The position numbers and the translations under genes were made by a program. This document shows positions 43,584 to 54,324 of a DNA stretch of 64,000 bases, in pieces; the stretch's first letter is position 1; every line of letters starts with the position of its first letter. The notes under the pieces are model-generated. The model saw only the letters and a list, made by a program, of their open reading frames with translations. It searched no databases and was not told the DNA's origin. The stretch spans positions 1 through 64,000 of the forward strand of contig JAHECD010000007.1 of assembly GCA_024641945.1 (NCBI GenBank), read 5' to 3'. The stretch is from Rubrivivax sp. GTDB lineage: Bacteria; Pseudomonadota; Gammaproteobacteria; Burkholderiales; Burkholderiaceae_C.

Positions 43584-44654
43584 ATGATTCTTGTCACCGG
43601 CGGCGCCGGCTTCATCGGCAGCAACTTTGTCCATGACTGGCTCGCCCAGTCAGACGAGGGTGTCGTCAACCTCGACGCCCTGACCTACGCCGGCAACCTG
43701 GCGAACCTGGTGTCGCTCAAAGGCGACGCGCGGCACGTGTTCGTGCAGGGCGACATTGCAGACAGCGCGTTGGTCGAAGGCCTGATGTCCACGTACCGCC
43801 CACGCGCGGTCATCCACTTCGCCGCCGAAAGCCACGTCGACCGCAGCATCCACGGGCCGGCAGCGTTCATCCGGACCAACATCGAAGGAACTTTCTGCCT
43901 GCTGCAGGCCGCACGTGCGCATTGGAGCGGGCTCGGCGAGGCCGAACGAAAGGCCTTCCGCTTCCATCACGTTTCGACCGACGAGGTCTACGGCAGCCTC
44001 GGCCCTGGTGACGCCCCGTTCGCCGAAGACCACCCCTACGCCCCCAACAGCCCCTATTCGGCCAGCAAGGCAGCGAGCGACCATCTCGTGCGGGCTTGGC
44101 ACCACACGTACGGCCTGCCGGTCGTCACGACGAACTGCTCCAACAACTACGGCCCTTGGCACTTTCCGGAGAAGCTGATCCCGTTGCTGATCGTGAATGC
44201 CCTCGCCGGCAAGCCGCTACCGATCTACGGTGACGGCCTGAATGTGCGCGACTGGCTGTACGTACGCGACCACTGCAGCGCCATTCGCACCGTACTCGCT
44301 CGCGGACGCGTGGGCGAGGTTTACAACGTCGGGGGCTGGAATGAAAAGACCAACCTCGACATCGTGCATGAAGTGTGCGACCTGCTCGATGACCTGCGGC
44401 CCGATCCCGCCGGCCCCCGCCGCCGGCTGATCCATTTCGTGAAGGACCGGCCGGGACATGACCGGCGCTACGCCATCGACGCGCGCAAGATCGAGCGCGA
44501 ATTGGGGTGGCGACCCGCCGAGACCTTCACCAGCGGACTTCGGAAGACCGTGGAATGGTTTCTCGAGCATGGGGAATGGGTGGTCGACGTGCAAAGCGGC
44601 GCCTATCGTGACTGGATCACGGCCCAATACGGCGGACCGGGCGGCGGCGAATGA
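43584..44654 (+). CDS. rmlB: dTDP-glucose 4,6-dehydratase
   Basis: [42 protein letters not shown] and [15 protein letters not shown]. Confidence 0.97.
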   Translation: MILVTGGAGFIGSNFVHDWLAQSDEGVVNLDALTYAGNLANLVSLKGDARHVFVQGDIADSALVEGLMSTYRPRAVIHFAAESHVDRSIHGPAAFIRTNIEGTFCLLQAARAHWSGLGEAERKAFRFHHVSTDEVYGSLGPGDAPFAEDHPYAPNSPYSASKAASDHLVRAWHHTYGLPVVTTNCSNNYGPWHFPEKLIPLLIVNALAGKPLPIYGDGLNVRDWLYVRDHCSAIRTVLARGRVGEVYNVGGWNEKTNLDIVHEVCDLLDDLRPDPAGPRRRLIHFVKDRPGHDRRYAIDARKIERELGWRPAETFTSGLRKTVEWFLEHGEWVVDVQSGAYRDWITAQYGGPGGGE

Positions 44655-45544
44655 GGATCGTGCTGCTGGGCAGCCAGGGGCAGGTGGGCTGGGAACTGCA
44701 GCGCGCGCTGGCGCCCCTCGGCGAAGTCATCGCACTGACGCGCAACGGCGAACCCACCGCCGACCTGGCCCAGCCGCGCGCGCTGGCCGCACACGTGCGA
44801 TCGCTCGCACCGCAGGTGATCGTGAATGCTGCTGCCTATACCGCCGTCGACAAGGCAGAGAGCGAGCCTGCGCTGGCGCACGAGATCAATGCAGCGAGTC
44901 CGGGGGCACTGGCGGAGGTAGCGGTCGAGCTCGACGCCTGGCTTGTGCACTACAGCACCGACTACGTGTTCGATGGCAGCGGCAGCGCGGCGCGCGACGA
45001 AGACTCGCGCACTGGGCCGCTCGGAGTCTACGGGCGCACCAAGCTGGAGGGCGAAGAACGGGTGCGCGCCAGCGGGTGCCGCCACCTGATCCTGCGCACC
45101 AGCTGGGTCCATGGCACGCGGGGTGGAAACTTCGCCAGGACGATGCTGCGCCTTGCGGCCGAGCGTGATCGCCTGACGGTCGTGGACGACCAGGTCGGCG
45201 CACCCACCGGGGCCGATCTGCTGGCCGACGTGACCGCACACGTACTGCGTTCCGCCTGGCGGCGGCCGTCGCTGGCGGGCACGTACCACGCCGTGGCGAG
45301 CGGCGAGACGAGTTGGCACGGCTACGCCTGCCTTGTCGTCGAATGGGCCCGCTCGCATGGACATGCGGTCAAGGTGCCCGCGGGCGCCATCGAAGCGGTG
45401 CCGAGCACCGCGTTCCCGACGCCGGCACGCCGGCCCCTCAATTCGCGCCTGTCCACGAACCGACTCCGCCAGACGTTCGACCTCGAGATGCCGCCCTGGC
45501 AGCACGGTGTCGAGCGCATGCTGGCCGAAGTCCTGGGCCAATGA
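44651..45544 (+). CDS. rmlD: dTDP-4-dehydrorhamnose reductase
   Basis: [26 protein letters not shown] and [34 protein letters not shown]. Confidence 0.96.
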   Translation: MRIVLLGSQGQVGWELQRALAPLGEVIALTRNGEPTADLAQPRALAAHVRSLAPQVIVNAAAYTAVDKAESEPALAHEINAASPGALAEVAVELDAWLVHYSTDYVFDGSGSAARDEDSRTGPLGVYGRTKLEGEERVRASGCRHLILRTSWVHGTRGGNFARTMLRLAAERDRLTVVDDQVGAPTGADLLADVTAHVLRSAWRRPSLAGTYHAVASGETSWHGYACLVVEWARSHGHAVKVPAGAIEAVPSTAFPTPARRPLNSRLSTNRLRQTFDLEMPPWQHGVERMLAEVLGQ

Positions 45545-46452
45545 CGTCAAGACCTTCTGGAGATTTACGTTTGTCACGCAAAGGCATCATCCTCGCCGGG
45601 GGCTCCGGCACCCGTCTGCACCCGGCCACCCGATCGATCAGCAAACAACTCCTGCCGGTCTATGACAAACCGATGATCTATTACCCGTTGAGCACCCTGA
45701 TGCTCGCGGGCATCCGGGACATCCTCGTCATCAGCACGCCACAGGATCTCCCGCGCTTCAACGATCTGCTCGGCGACGGCAGTCAGTGGGGGCTGAACCT
45801 GCAGTACTGCGAGCAACCGCGTCCGGAAGGGCTGGCACAGGCCTTCATCCTCGGTCGCGACTTCATCGGCGGGAAGCCCAGTGCACTGGTTCTGGGAGAC
45901 AACATCTTCTACGGCCATCACCTTCAGGGCCTGCTCGTCGACGCCGCCGCTCGCAACGACGGAGCGCGCGTCTTTGCATACCACGTCACTGATCCGGAAC
46001 GTTATGGCGTCGTCGAATTCGACGCCGGCGGTCGTGCGCTGAGCATCGAGGAGAAGCCGGACGCCCCGCGCAGCCCGTACGCCGTCACGGGTCTGTATTT
46101 CTACGACGAGCAGGTGTGCGACATCGCGGCCGGGCTCGCCCCCAGCCCGCGCGGCGAGCTCGAGATCACGGACGTCAATGCGCGCTACCTGGCGCAGGGC
46201 CAACTCGACGTCGAAGTCATGGGGCGCGGTTATGCATGGCTCGACACCGGCACCCACGACAGCCTGCTCGAAGCCAGCCAGTTCATCGCCACGCTCGAGC
46301 GGCGCCAAGGGCTGAAAGTGGCGTGCCCCGAAGAGATTGCGTACCGTGCAGGCTGGATCGATGCGGCACAGCTGGAACGGCAAGCCCAGGCCCTGCAGAA
46401 GAGCGGCTATGGCCAGTACCTGATGCAGGTGCTGCGCGAGCGGGTGTTCTGA
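45541..46452 (+). CDS. rmlA: Glucose-1-phosphate thymidylyltransferase
   Basis: [54 protein letters not shown]. Confidence 0.97.
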   Translation: MTSRPSGDLRLSRKGIILAGGSGTRLHPATRSISKQLLPVYDKPMIYYPLSTLMLAGIRDILVISTPQDLPRFNDLLGDGSQWGLNLQYCEQPRPEGLAQAFILGRDFIGGKPSALVLGDNIFYGHHLQGLLVDAAARNDGARVFAYHVTDPERYGVVEFDAGGRALSIEEKPDAPRSPYAVTGLYFYDEQVCDIAAGLAPSPRGELEITDVNARYLAQGQLDVEVMGRGYAWLDTGTHDSLLEASQFIATLERRQGLKVACPEEIAYRAGWIDAAQLERQAQALQKSGYGQYLMQVLRERVF

Positions 46453-46454
46453 GC

Positions 46455-47027
46455 ATGAAGCTCATCCCCACGCGCATTCCCGACGTCGTGATCGTCGAAC
46501 CCGCGGTCTTTGCGGACGAACGCGGCTGGTTCATGGAGAGTTTCAATGCGCCGCGCTTCGACCAGATGCTGTCCGCGCTCGGTCTTCCACTGCCGGGCGC
46601 CTTCGTGCAGGACAACCATTCCTGCTCGAGGTCCGGCACGCTGCGTGGGCTGCACTTCCAGGTGGCCCCTCATGCCCAGGGCAAGCTGGTGCGCGTGGTG
46701 CAGGGCGCGGCCTTCGACGTGGCTGTCGACATCCGGCCGGGTTCACCCACGCTCGGGCAATGGGTCGGTGTCGAACTCAGCGCCGACAACCACCGCCAAC
46801 TGTGGCTGCCGGCAGGTTTTGCCCACGGGTTCCTCGCGCTCGCGGACGAGACGCACTTCCTGTACAAGACCACCGACGTCTACGCGAGGGAATGCGAGCG
46901 CGCGATCCGCTGGGACGACCCGGACCTGGCCATAGACTGGCCGCTCGCGCGCATTGGCGGGCCGCCTTTGCTGGCCCCGAAGGATGCGGCCGCGCCGTCG
47001 TTCGCCGACGCCCTGTGCACCTTGTAG
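46455..47027 (+). CDS. rmlC: dTDP-4-dehydrorhamnose 3,5-epimerase
   Basis: VFADERGWFMESFNAPRFDQML, QDNHSCSRSGTLRGLHFQ and LWLPAGFAHGFLAL. Confidence 0.97.
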   Translation: MKLIPTRIPDVVIVEPAVFADERGWFMESFNAPRFDQMLSALGLPLPGAFVQDNHSCSRSGTLRGLHFQVAPHAQGKLVRVVQGAAFDVAVDIRPGSPTLGQWVGVELSADNHRQLWLPAGFAHGFLALADETHFLYKTTDVYARECERAIRWDDPDLAIDWPLARIGGPPLLAPKDAAAPSFADALCTL

Positions 47028-47048
47028 TTCCACATGGCGTGACCACGG

Positions 47049-47064
47049 CCCGTCATACGACGGG
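47049..47064. terminator. Candidate bidirectional hairpin between convergent rmlC and the UDP-sugar dehydrogenase
   Basis: CCCGTC-ATAC-GACGGG perfect inverted repeat. No U-tract, so rho-independent function is uncertain. Confidence 0.35.
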
Positions 47065-47092
47065 AACGCTCGCGTGACTCGGTGACCGCGAC

Positions 47093-48373
47093 CTAGAGGC
47101 GCCAGACCCTCAACCCGGTGGCGCGCAGGTCTTCTGCGCCAAAGGCGGCCTTGACGTCGACGAAGACGCCCGAGCGTGTCACCTTGCGGCACAGGTCCTC
47201 AGTGCCCAGCGCGCGGAACTGCCGGTGCGCCACGGCAGCCACGATCGCATCGGCCCGCGGCAGCTGCTCCCACGGCACAAGGTGCACGCCGTATTCGTGC
47301 AAGGCCTCGTCGGGATCGGCCTCCGGGTCATGCACGAAGACATCGGCGCCGTAGCTGCGCAACTCGTGGATGATGTCGACCACCTTGCTGTTGCGCAGGT
47401 CGGCGCAGTCTTCCTTGAAGGTCAGGCCGAGCACGTTGACCTTCGCGCCCTTGACATAGCTGCCAGCAGCGATCATGTGCTTGACCGTCTGCTCGGCAAT
47501 GAACTTGCCCATGCCGTCGTTGATGCGGCGCCCTGCCAGGATCACTTGCGGGTGATAGCCGAGCATTTCGGCCTTGTGGGTCAGGTAATACGGGTCCACG
47601 CCGATGCAATGCCCGCCGACGAGGCCAGGCTTGAACTTCAGGAAGTTCCACTTGGTGCCGGCCGCCTCGAGCACCTCGCTCGTATCGATGCCCACCTTGT
47701 CGAAGATGATCGCAAGCTCGTTCATCAGCGCGATGTTCAGGTCACGCTGCGTGTTTTCGATCACCTTGCAGGCCTCGGCCGCCTTGATGCTGCTGCAGCG
47801 ATGCACGCCCGGCTTCACGATGCGTTCGTACAACGCCGCCACCTTGTCGAGCGTCTGTGGCGAGTCGCCGGCGACGACCTTGATCACATTGGTCAGCATG
47901 TGCTCGCGGTCGCCTGGATTGATGCGCTCAGGGCTGTAGCCGACGTTGAAATCCTGGCGCCATTTCAGGCCGGAGACACGCTCGAGTTCCGGAATGCACA
48001 CCTCCTCGGTCGCGCCTGGATAGACAGTGGATTCATAGATCACCGTCGCACCCTTCTTCATGTGCGCGCCCGTGGCACGGCTGGCACCGATCAGCGGGCC
48101 GAAGTCGGGGATGTGCGCATCATCCACCGGTGTAGGCACGGCGATGATGATCATGTCGGCCTCGGCGAGCACCGTCGGGTCCGCGCTGTACTCGGCATGC
48201 ACGGCAAGTGCCATCTCGGCGTCGGGAATCTCGCGCGACGGGTCAGTGCCGGCCTGGCAGCGCGCCACCTTCGATTCAACGATATCGAAACCGATCGTCC
48301 TGCCCTGCTTGCCGAACTCGACGACGAGCGGCAGCCCGACGTAACCCAAACCCACCACTGCAACGACGGACAC
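47093..48373 (-). CDS. TviB/WbpO-type UDP-N-acetylhexosamine 6-dehydrogenase
   Basis: VAVVGLGYVGLPLVVEFGKQGRTIGFDI, YESTVYPGATEEVCIPELERVSGLK, GGHCIGVDPYYLTHKAEMLGYHPQVILAGRRIND. GTG start preceded by GGGGAG. Confidence 0.9.
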   Translation of the reverse strand: MSVVAVVGLGYVGLPLVVEFGKQGRTIGFDIVESKVARCQAGTDPSREIPDAEMALAVHAEYSADPTVLAEADMIIIAVPTPVDDAHIPDFGPLIGASRATGAHMKKGATVIYESTVYPGATEEVCIPELERVSGLKWRQDFNVGYSPERINPGDREHMLTNVIKVVAGDSPQTLDKVAALYERIVKPGVHRCSSIKAAEACKVIENTQRDLNIALMNELAIIFDKVGIDTSEVLEAAGTKWNFLKFKPGLVGGHCIGVDPYYLTHKAEMLGYHPQVILAGRRINDGMGKFIAEQTVKHMIAAGSYVKGAKVNVLGLTFKEDCADLRNSKVVDIIHELRSYGADVFVHDPEADPDEALHEYGVHLVPWEQLPRADAIVAAVAHRQFRALGTEDLCRKVTRSGVFVDVKAAFGAEDLRATGLRVWRL

Positions 48374-48442
48374 CGAAAGCTCCCCAGGAAACAAACGCTG
48401 TGTCGCAGCCCAGTGCACGCCGGCCTTCGCCGAGCGTGACTC

Positions 48443-49909
48443 TCAGGCCGTCGACGTATCTGTCTTGTTGCCGCCGAGCAGCGATGCCACGCGCTTCTTC
48501 GGGCGGATGTTCGGCGACAGCCCACCGCTGCGCACGGGGGCAGCGGGCACGGGCGGCTTGCCCGCATCCCATCCCGGCGAGCCCGTTCCGGACGGCTCGT
48601 AGGGCTTGTCGAAAAACGGGTCAGACGGCGTGCGCGCGCGAGACGGTGCCGCCGGTCGGGCCGGTGTCGGCCGCTCGTCGCGGTCCTCGAAATCGCGGCG
48701 CGGTCGACGCGGCGGACGCGAGTCCTCGATGTCGATGGGTTCGATCTCGATCTTGCGCTTGATCAGTTTCTCGATATCCGACACCAGGCGCGTGTCGTCG
48801 CGGTCCACCAGCGTCACCGCCAACCCGGATGCGCCGGCACGGCCCGTCCGGCCGATGCGGTGGACGTAATCCTCCGCGTTGAAGGGCACATCGAAATTGA
48901 AGACAGCAGGCAGGTCGGCAATGTCCAGGCCGCGCGCCGCCACGTCGGTGGCCACCAGCAGATCGACCTCGCCGGCCTTGAAAGCCGCCAGCGACTTCAA
49001 CCGCTCGTCCTGCGACTTGTCGCCGTGCAGTGCCGCGGTGCGCAAGCCGTCGCGTTCGAAAGAGCGCGCCAGCCGCGCAGCGCCGAGCTTGGAATTGACG
49101 AAGACGATCGCCTGCGAAAGCTCGCGGGACTTGAGCAGTTGGCGCACGACCTGCCGCTTGTCGTCGTCGGCCACGCTGTAGAACCGCTGTTCGACGGTGG
49201 AGGCCGTGGCGTTCGGGCGTGCAACCTCCACCAGCAGCGGGTCCTGCAGGTAACTCTGCGCCAGGCGCTTGATCTCGGGAGAAAACGTGGCCGAGAACAG
49301 GAGCGTCTGCCGCTGCTTGGGTAGATACGAGAGGATCCGCTGCAGGTCGGGCAGAAAGCCAATGTCGAGCATGCGATCGGCCTCGTCCAGGACCACGTAC
49401 TCCACCTGATTCAGAACACAGTTCTTCGCCTCGATATGGTCGAGCAGCCGGCCCGGCGTGGCGATCAGCACCTCGACACCGGTCTTGAGCACGGCCGTTT
49501 GGGGCTTCATGTCGATGCCCCCGAACACCACGGTCGACCGCAGCAGCGTGTGCTTGGCGTAGGTCTTGACGTTGTTGGCGACCTGATCGGCCAATTCGCG
49601 CGTGGGAGCAATCACCAGGGCGCGCACCGGATGCCGCGCCGGCGAGGCGCTTGCGGTCTCGTGACGCAGCATCTTCTGCAGCAACGGCAACGTGAATGCC
49701 GCCGTCTTGCCGGTGCCGGTCTGTGCCGCGCCCATGACGTCTCGGCCGTCGAGGACGATCGGGATCGCCTTGGCCTGGATCGGCGTCATCGCCGTGTAGC
49801 CGCTCTCGAGAACCGCGCGCAGAAGCTTGGGATCGAGAGCGAGGGTGTCGAAACGCTGCGGCACAGGGGCCGGGGCTTCAGGCTCGGAATGCAGAGGGTC
49901 TTGATTCAT
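48443..49909 (-). CDS. rhlE: DEAD-box RNA helicase, RhlE-like
   Basis: AAQTGTGKTAAFTLPLLQ, VLDEADRMLD, SATFS and HRIGRTGRAG motifs, plus a basic/Pro-rich tail. Confidence 0.93.
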   Translation of the reverse strand: MNQDPLHSEPEAPAPVPQRFDTLALDPKLLRAVLESGYTAMTPIQAKAIPIVLDGRDVMGAAQTGTGKTAAFTLPLLQKMLRHETASASPARHPVRALVIAPTRELADQVANNVKTYAKHTLLRSTVVFGGIDMKPQTAVLKTGVEVLIATPGRLLDHIEAKNCVLNQVEYVVLDEADRMLDIGFLPDLQRILSYLPKQRQTLLFSATFSPEIKRLAQSYLQDPLLVEVARPNATASTVEQRFYSVADDDKRQVVRQLLKSRELSQAIVFVNSKLGAARLARSFERDGLRTAALHGDKSQDERLKSLAAFKAGEVDLLVATDVAARGLDIADLPAVFNFDVPFNAEDYVHRIGRTGRAGASGLAVTLVDRDDTRLVSDIEKLIKRKIEIEPIDIEDSRPPRRPRRDFEDRDERPTPARPAAPSRARTPSDPFFDKPYEPSGTGSPGWDAGKPPVPAAPVRSGGLSPNIRPKKRVASLLGGNKTDTSTA

Positions 49910-49939
49910 TCAACCGCGAATTATCCCTTACCCAGGCCA

Positions 49940-51022
49940 TTAGCGTCGATAAATGAGCCAGCGCGGTGTCTTGAATCGCACGATCCGCCAATACATGGCC
50001 ACGTAAGTCACCGCGAACAAGGCGACGAAACCCATCAACACGCCGGTCTGGTTCCAGAACGATACGGCGGGAACGACCGAGAACATGCAAAGCAGCCAAA
50101 GATAAGGCGAGGTCATCGAATTTCGCCGCGTCAGTGCCTTCGCCGTGCGGTTGCCGACGGCCCACCGCATCAGGCGGCGGTACACCAATGAATGCAGATG
50201 GATGCCATCCGGCATGCTTGGGGGCAAAGCTCGAATGAAGCGCCGTCGATAGATCGAGAAGACCGTTTCGAAGATCGGGTAGATGCACACCAGCAGCGGA
50301 AACATCGGCGAGACCTGCGGATTGCGGTGCAGCAGGAGGATGGCGACCTCGGCCACGTAGAAACCCACGAAATAGGCGCCGCCGTCGCCGAGAAAGATCA
50401 GCCCTGCCGGAAAGTTCCAGACGAAGAATCCAAGCACGGCGCCGATGCCCCCGAGCGCCAGAGACAACACGAGGGTGTCGCCGACCTGGGCGCCGACATA
50501 CGCCAGGCTGGCCAGGATCAGCACGGCGCACATCGACGCAAGGCCGTTGAACCCGTCGATGATGTTCACGGAATTGGCGACCCCGGCCACCGCGAAAACG
50601 GTCAGCGCAATGGCGCCTGCGCGGTGGGAGACCAACCAGTCGAGCCCGGGGAGGGCGGTGTGTTCGATCACGCCATCCACCAGCCACGCCGCCAGCAGCG
50701 CCGACAGTGCCGTGGCCGCCAGCCGGCGTCTCGGGCTGATGGCCTTTGTCAAGTCTTCATGAACACCCACGAGGAAGGCAGGAAGGCCACAGGCGACCAG
50801 CAGACCCGCGTCGCCACCCACCGCGGGTGTCCACCACCAAAGACCCAGAATCCCCGCAGCCATGCCCCCAAAGATGCCGACACCCCCGACCCGTGGCACA
50901 GGCATGGCGTGAAATTTTTGCGGTCCCGAAGTGTCGAAATCCAGCGCACCGGCCTTCGACGACCGCACGAGCAGCAGTGTGAGGGCCAGCGAGACGACGA
51001 ATGTGGCCATCAACAGCAGCAT
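49940..51022 (-). CDS. WecA/MraY-like glycosyltransferase family 4 (polyprenyl-phosphate GlcNAc/QuiNAc-1-P transferase)
   Basis: Multi-TM protein with VPRVGGVGIFGGMAAG, VNIIDGFNGLASM, FLGDGGAYFVGFY. Confidence 0.9.
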   Translation of the reverse strand: MLLLMATFVVSLALTLLLVRSSKAGALDFDTSGPQKFHAMPVPRVGGVGIFGGMAAGILGLWWWTPAVGGDAGLLVACGLPAFLVGVHEDLTKAISPRRRLAATALSALLAAWLVDGVIEHTALPGLDWLVSHRAGAIALTVFAVAGVANSVNIIDGFNGLASMCAVLILASLAYVGAQVGDTLVLSLALGGIGAVLGFFVWNFPAGLIFLGDGGAYFVGFYVAEVAILLLHRNPQVSPMFPLLVCIYPIFETVFSIYRRRFIRALPPSMPDGIHLHSLVYRRLMRWAVGNRTAKALTRRNSMTSPYLWLLCMFSVVPAVSFWNQTGVLMGFVALFAVTYVAMYWRIVRFKTPRWLIYRR

Positions 51023-51170
51023 CGGACGATTGTATTTGCCGCGGCCGGGACAGCAGCTGCATGGGGCTGGCGAATCCGCGTGCCCAGCTAGAATGCTGGT
51101 TTTCCAAATCCGTGCGCAAAAGCCGGCGCTGACAGGTCCGATCCCTGGCTCGCGGCGAGCCCAACTCCCG

Positions 51171-53084
51171 ATGCCTTCGAGTCTTGCTGGCAAGACCCTG
51201 CGCTACCTGCGCCGGGCCACCTTGACGGTCCTGTATCCGCTGTTCGCACTGTTTGCGCTGCATGGCATCGCGATGGCGCAGGAAGTGGGCTTGACACCCG
51301 ACGCTTCGTCGCCGACGGGGCCCATCAGATTGCGCCAGCCGGTGCAGGCGCCCGCCGATTCAGCGAAGTCGGCATCGCAGCGCACGTCCACATCGCCAGG
51401 ATCGGTCAGCGCGACCGATTCGGCCCTGCGTCAAGACTTTGGGACCGACGGCCGCGCCCCGTACCAGCCCGGCGAATTCGAGAAGTTCGTTCAGCGCCAG
51501 ACAGGCACGCTCAAGGTACAGCGCTTTGGTGCGGACCTTGTTGCGCGCTATGCCGACCCTGCGGCGGCCGATTCACCAGCCCTCGTGCCGCCTGAATACA
51601 TCATTGCGCCGGGCGACGAGATCGTCGTCACGCTGTGGGGCTCGGTGGATGCCGATTTGCGCCTGGTCGTCGACCGCGCCGGCCGCATCAGTATTCCGCG
51701 CGTGGGCACCGTGCAGGTGGCCGGCGTACGCCAGGCCGAACTCGCCGCGACGATCGGCCGCCGCGTGGGCCTCGTCTTCAAGAACTACGAGATGAACGTA
51801 TCGGTCGGTGCACTGCGCGGCATCCGGGTCTTTGTCACCGGATTCGTGGGCAACCCCGGTGCATATACGGTCAACAGCCTGTCCACCATCACGGCAGCGT
51901 TGTTCCGAGCCGGCGGTCCTTCGTCGGCAGGGAGCTTCCGTCGCATCGAACTGAGGCGCGGCGCCCAGATGATCTCGACGTTCGACCTGTACGACTTCCT
52001 GCTCAAGGGCGACCGCTCCGGCGACCGCCTGCTGCAGGCGGGCGACGTCATTCATGTGTTGCCGGTCGGCGACGAAGTCGCGGTGATCGGCAGCGTGAAC
52101 AAGCCGGCCGTGATCGAGCTCAAGACGGGAGAGACCGTGGCCGATGCCCTGCGCGGCGTGGGAGGCTTCACGGCCGTGGCCGACCGGACGCGCCTGTCGG
52201 TCGAACGCCTTTCGGACCGCAACTCGCAGCGGGTGCGCGAGCTCGCGCTGCCGGCCGATCTGTCCACGTCCCTCAGCCATGGTGACGTGCTTCGCGCCTT
52301 CAGCGCGGTCGACGCGTTGCTGCCGATGCAGGTGCAGAACAAGCGTGTGCGTGTCGAGGGTGAAGTGGCCCGGCCGGGCGACTACGTGCTGCCACCCAGC
52401 AGCACGTTGGCGGATGCGTTGGCCGCAGCCGGTGGCCTGACGCAGGCCGCCTTTGTCTATGGCACGGAGTTCACGCGCGAGAGTGTCCGCATCACGCAAC
52501 AGGAAAACTACGAGCGCGCGCTGCGTGACCTGGAATCCGACATTTCGCGCCAGGCGTCGCAACGCGCCGGCAGTGCCGACGAGGCCGCTTCGACGACCAC
52601 CAGGCTCATCGATCGGCTGCGTGCGGTCAAGCCGACCGGGCGCATCGTTCTGCAGGTGGCGACCGACGCGCGCGAACTGCCGCCGCTGGCCCTCGAAGAG
52701 GGTGACCGCGTCTATATCCCGCCGAGGCCCACCACCGTGGGTGTTTTCGGCAGCGTCTTCAACGGCGGCAGCTATCTGTATGGCGGCGAGCGCTCGGTGA
52801 GCGATTACCTCAGCCTTGCGGGTGGGCCCACACGCGGCGCGGATCAGGAAAGCACGTTCGTCGTGCGTGCCAACGGAACCGTCGTGAGCAGCCGTCAGGG
52901 AACGTCCGGCAGCTGGTTGGCCAGCAAGAGCCCGTTCGAAGGCCTGCGCGCACAGGCCGGCGACACGATCTTCGTACCGGAGGAGATCGACAGAAGCACC
53001 TTCACGCAGAAGGCGAAGGACTGGACGCAAATCTTCTACCAGTTCGCGCTCGGCATCGCGGGGTTGAGGGCTGTCGGCCTATGA
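51171..53084 (+). CDS. Polysaccharide export outer-membrane protein (Wza-like, SLBB domains)
   Basis: EYIIAPGDEIVVTLWGSVDADLRLVVDRAGRISIPRVGTVQVAGV, several SLBB-like repeats, N-terminal signal sequence. Confidence 0.9.
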   Translation: MPSSLAGKTLRYLRRATLTVLYPLFALFALHGIAMAQEVGLTPDASSPTGPIRLRQPVQAPADSAKSASQRTSTSPGSVSATDSALRQDFGTDGRAPYQPGEFEKFVQRQTGTLKVQRFGADLVARYADPAAADSPALVPPEYIIAPGDEIVVTLWGSVDADLRLVVDRAGRISIPRVGTVQVAGVRQAELAATIGRRVGLVFKNYEMNVSVGALRGIRVFVTGFVGNPGAYTVNSLSTITAALFRAGGPSSAGSFRRIELRRGAQMISTFDLYDFLLKGDRSGDRLLQAGDVIHVLPVGDEVAVIGSVNKPAVIELKTGETVADALRGVGGFTAVADRTRLSVERLSDRNSQRVRELALPADLSTSLSHGDVLRAFSAVDALLPMQVQNKRVRVEGEVARPGDYVLPPSSTLADALAAAGGLTQAAFVYGTEFTRESVRITQQENYERALRDLESDISRQASQRAGSADEAASTTTRLIDRLRAVKPTGRIVLQVATDARELPPLALEEGDRVYIPPRPTTVGVFGSVFNGGSYLYGGERSVSDYLSLAGGPTRGADQESTFVVRANGTVVSSRQGTSGSWLASKSPFEGLRAQAGDTIFVPEEIDRSTFTQKAKDWTQIFYQFALGIAGLRAVGL

Positions 53085-54253
53085 CCGGGCCGAATAGCGC
53101 CACGCTGTCGGCTGAAAGTGCCAACGGCGACGACGGCGACAACCTGTCGGTCTTCGACCTTCTGTTGCCGCTGGCCGAGCACGTTCGGCTGTTGATCGTG
53201 GCCCCGCTGTTGATCGGCCTCGTCGCGTTGGGCGTGGCCTATCTGCTGCCGCCGACGTACACCGCACGGGCCACGTTCCTGACGCCGCAGCCGCAGAACT
53301 CTGCCGCATCGGCGCTCGCATCGCTCGGCCCGCTTGCCGGCATCGCAGGCAATGCCGTCGGCGTGCGCACCGCCGCCGATCAATATGTGTCGCTGATGCA
53401 GAGCGCCAATATCGGCGACCGCATCATCGACCGTTTCAAGCTCATGACCGTGTACGACGTGCCGCTGCGCACGGACGCCCGGCGCAGGCTCACGCAGTCT
53501 GCGCGCATCGCCCTGGGCAAGAAGGACGGGCTGGTCATGGTCGAGATCGACGACGCCGACCCCCAGCGTGCGGCCGACATGGCCAACGCGCACATCGAAG
53601 AGCTGCGCCGCCTGACCGCGTCGCTGGCAGTCACCGAGGCGCAGCAGCGCCGCATCTTCTTCGAGGCCCAGCTCAAACAGACGCGCGACAACCTCGCGCA
53701 GGCGCAGGAGTCGCTGCAATCGAGCGGGTTCACCCAGGGCGCACTGCGCGCCGAGCCGCGTGCCGCCGCCGAGTCTTATGCGCGGCTGCGGGCCGAGGCC
53801 ACCGCCACCGAAGTTCGCCTGCAGGCTTTACGAGGTGCGCTGTCCGACAGCACGCCGGAAGTCAAGGCCGAGCTGGCCACGCTGGGCGCCCTGCGCGCGC
53901 AATTGGCCCGGGCCGAACAAGGCAACGACGCCGCGTCCGGCCCCGGCTACGTGGGCAAGTACCGCGAGTTCAAGTACCAGGAGACGCTGTTCGAGCTGTT
54001 CGCGCGTCAGTACGAGCTCGCACGCGTGGACGAAAGCCGGGACGGTACCTTGATCCAGGTGGTCGACGCAGCGACACCCCCCGAGCGCAAGACGGGCCCG
54101 AAGCGGGGAATCATTGCGATCGTCGCCACCGTGGCAGCGTTCTTCGCCGTGCTCCTGTTCGTCGTCGTGCGCGACCTCTGGCGCAACCACCTCGTGCGCG
54201 AGCTGGCCGCTGCGCGCTTGCGCCGTCTGAAAGCCGCGGCGCCTGCCCTCTGA
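53081..54253 (+). CDS. Wzz/chain-length determinant-type protein
   Basis: N-terminal TM, YTARATFLTPQPQ, coiled coil, C-terminal TM with ATPPERKTGPKRGIIAIVATVAAFFAVLLFVVVRDL. No Walker kinase domain. Confidence 0.87.
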   Translation: MTGPNSATLSAESANGDDGDNLSVFDLLLPLAEHVRLLIVAPLLIGLVALGVAYLLPPTYTARATFLTPQPQNSAASALASLGPLAGIAGNAVGVRTAADQYVSLMQSANIGDRIIDRFKLMTVYDVPLRTDARRRLTQSARIALGKKDGLVMVEIDDADPQRAADMANAHIEELRRLTASLAVTEAQQRRIFFEAQLKQTRDNLAQAQESLQSSGFTQGALRAEPRAAAESYARLRAEATATEVRLQALRGALSDSTPEVKAELATLGALRAQLARAEQGNDAASGPGYVGKYREFKYQETLFELFARQYELARVDESRDGTLIQVVDAATPPERKTGPKRGIIAIVATVAAFFAVLLFVVVRDLWRNHLVRELAAARLRRLKAAAPAL

Positions 54254-54260
54254 CCCACGG

Positions 54261-54295
54261 CGGACCGGCCGGAGCCACGATCCCGGGCCGGTCCG
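54261..54295. terminator. Candidate hairpin between the wza/wzz and pse modules
   Basis: CGGACCGGCC...GGCCGGTCCG perfect 10-bp inverted repeat with a 15-nt loop. No long U-tract. Confidence 0.4.
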
Positions 54296-54324
54296 TCCTG
54301 CCACAGAACACATTGCAGACCAAG

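Noticed and set aside
47049-47064. CCCGTC-ATAC-GACGGG as a regulator operator
   Set aside because: Located between convergent 3' ends, so termination is a simpler explanation. Kept only as a low-confidence hairpin.
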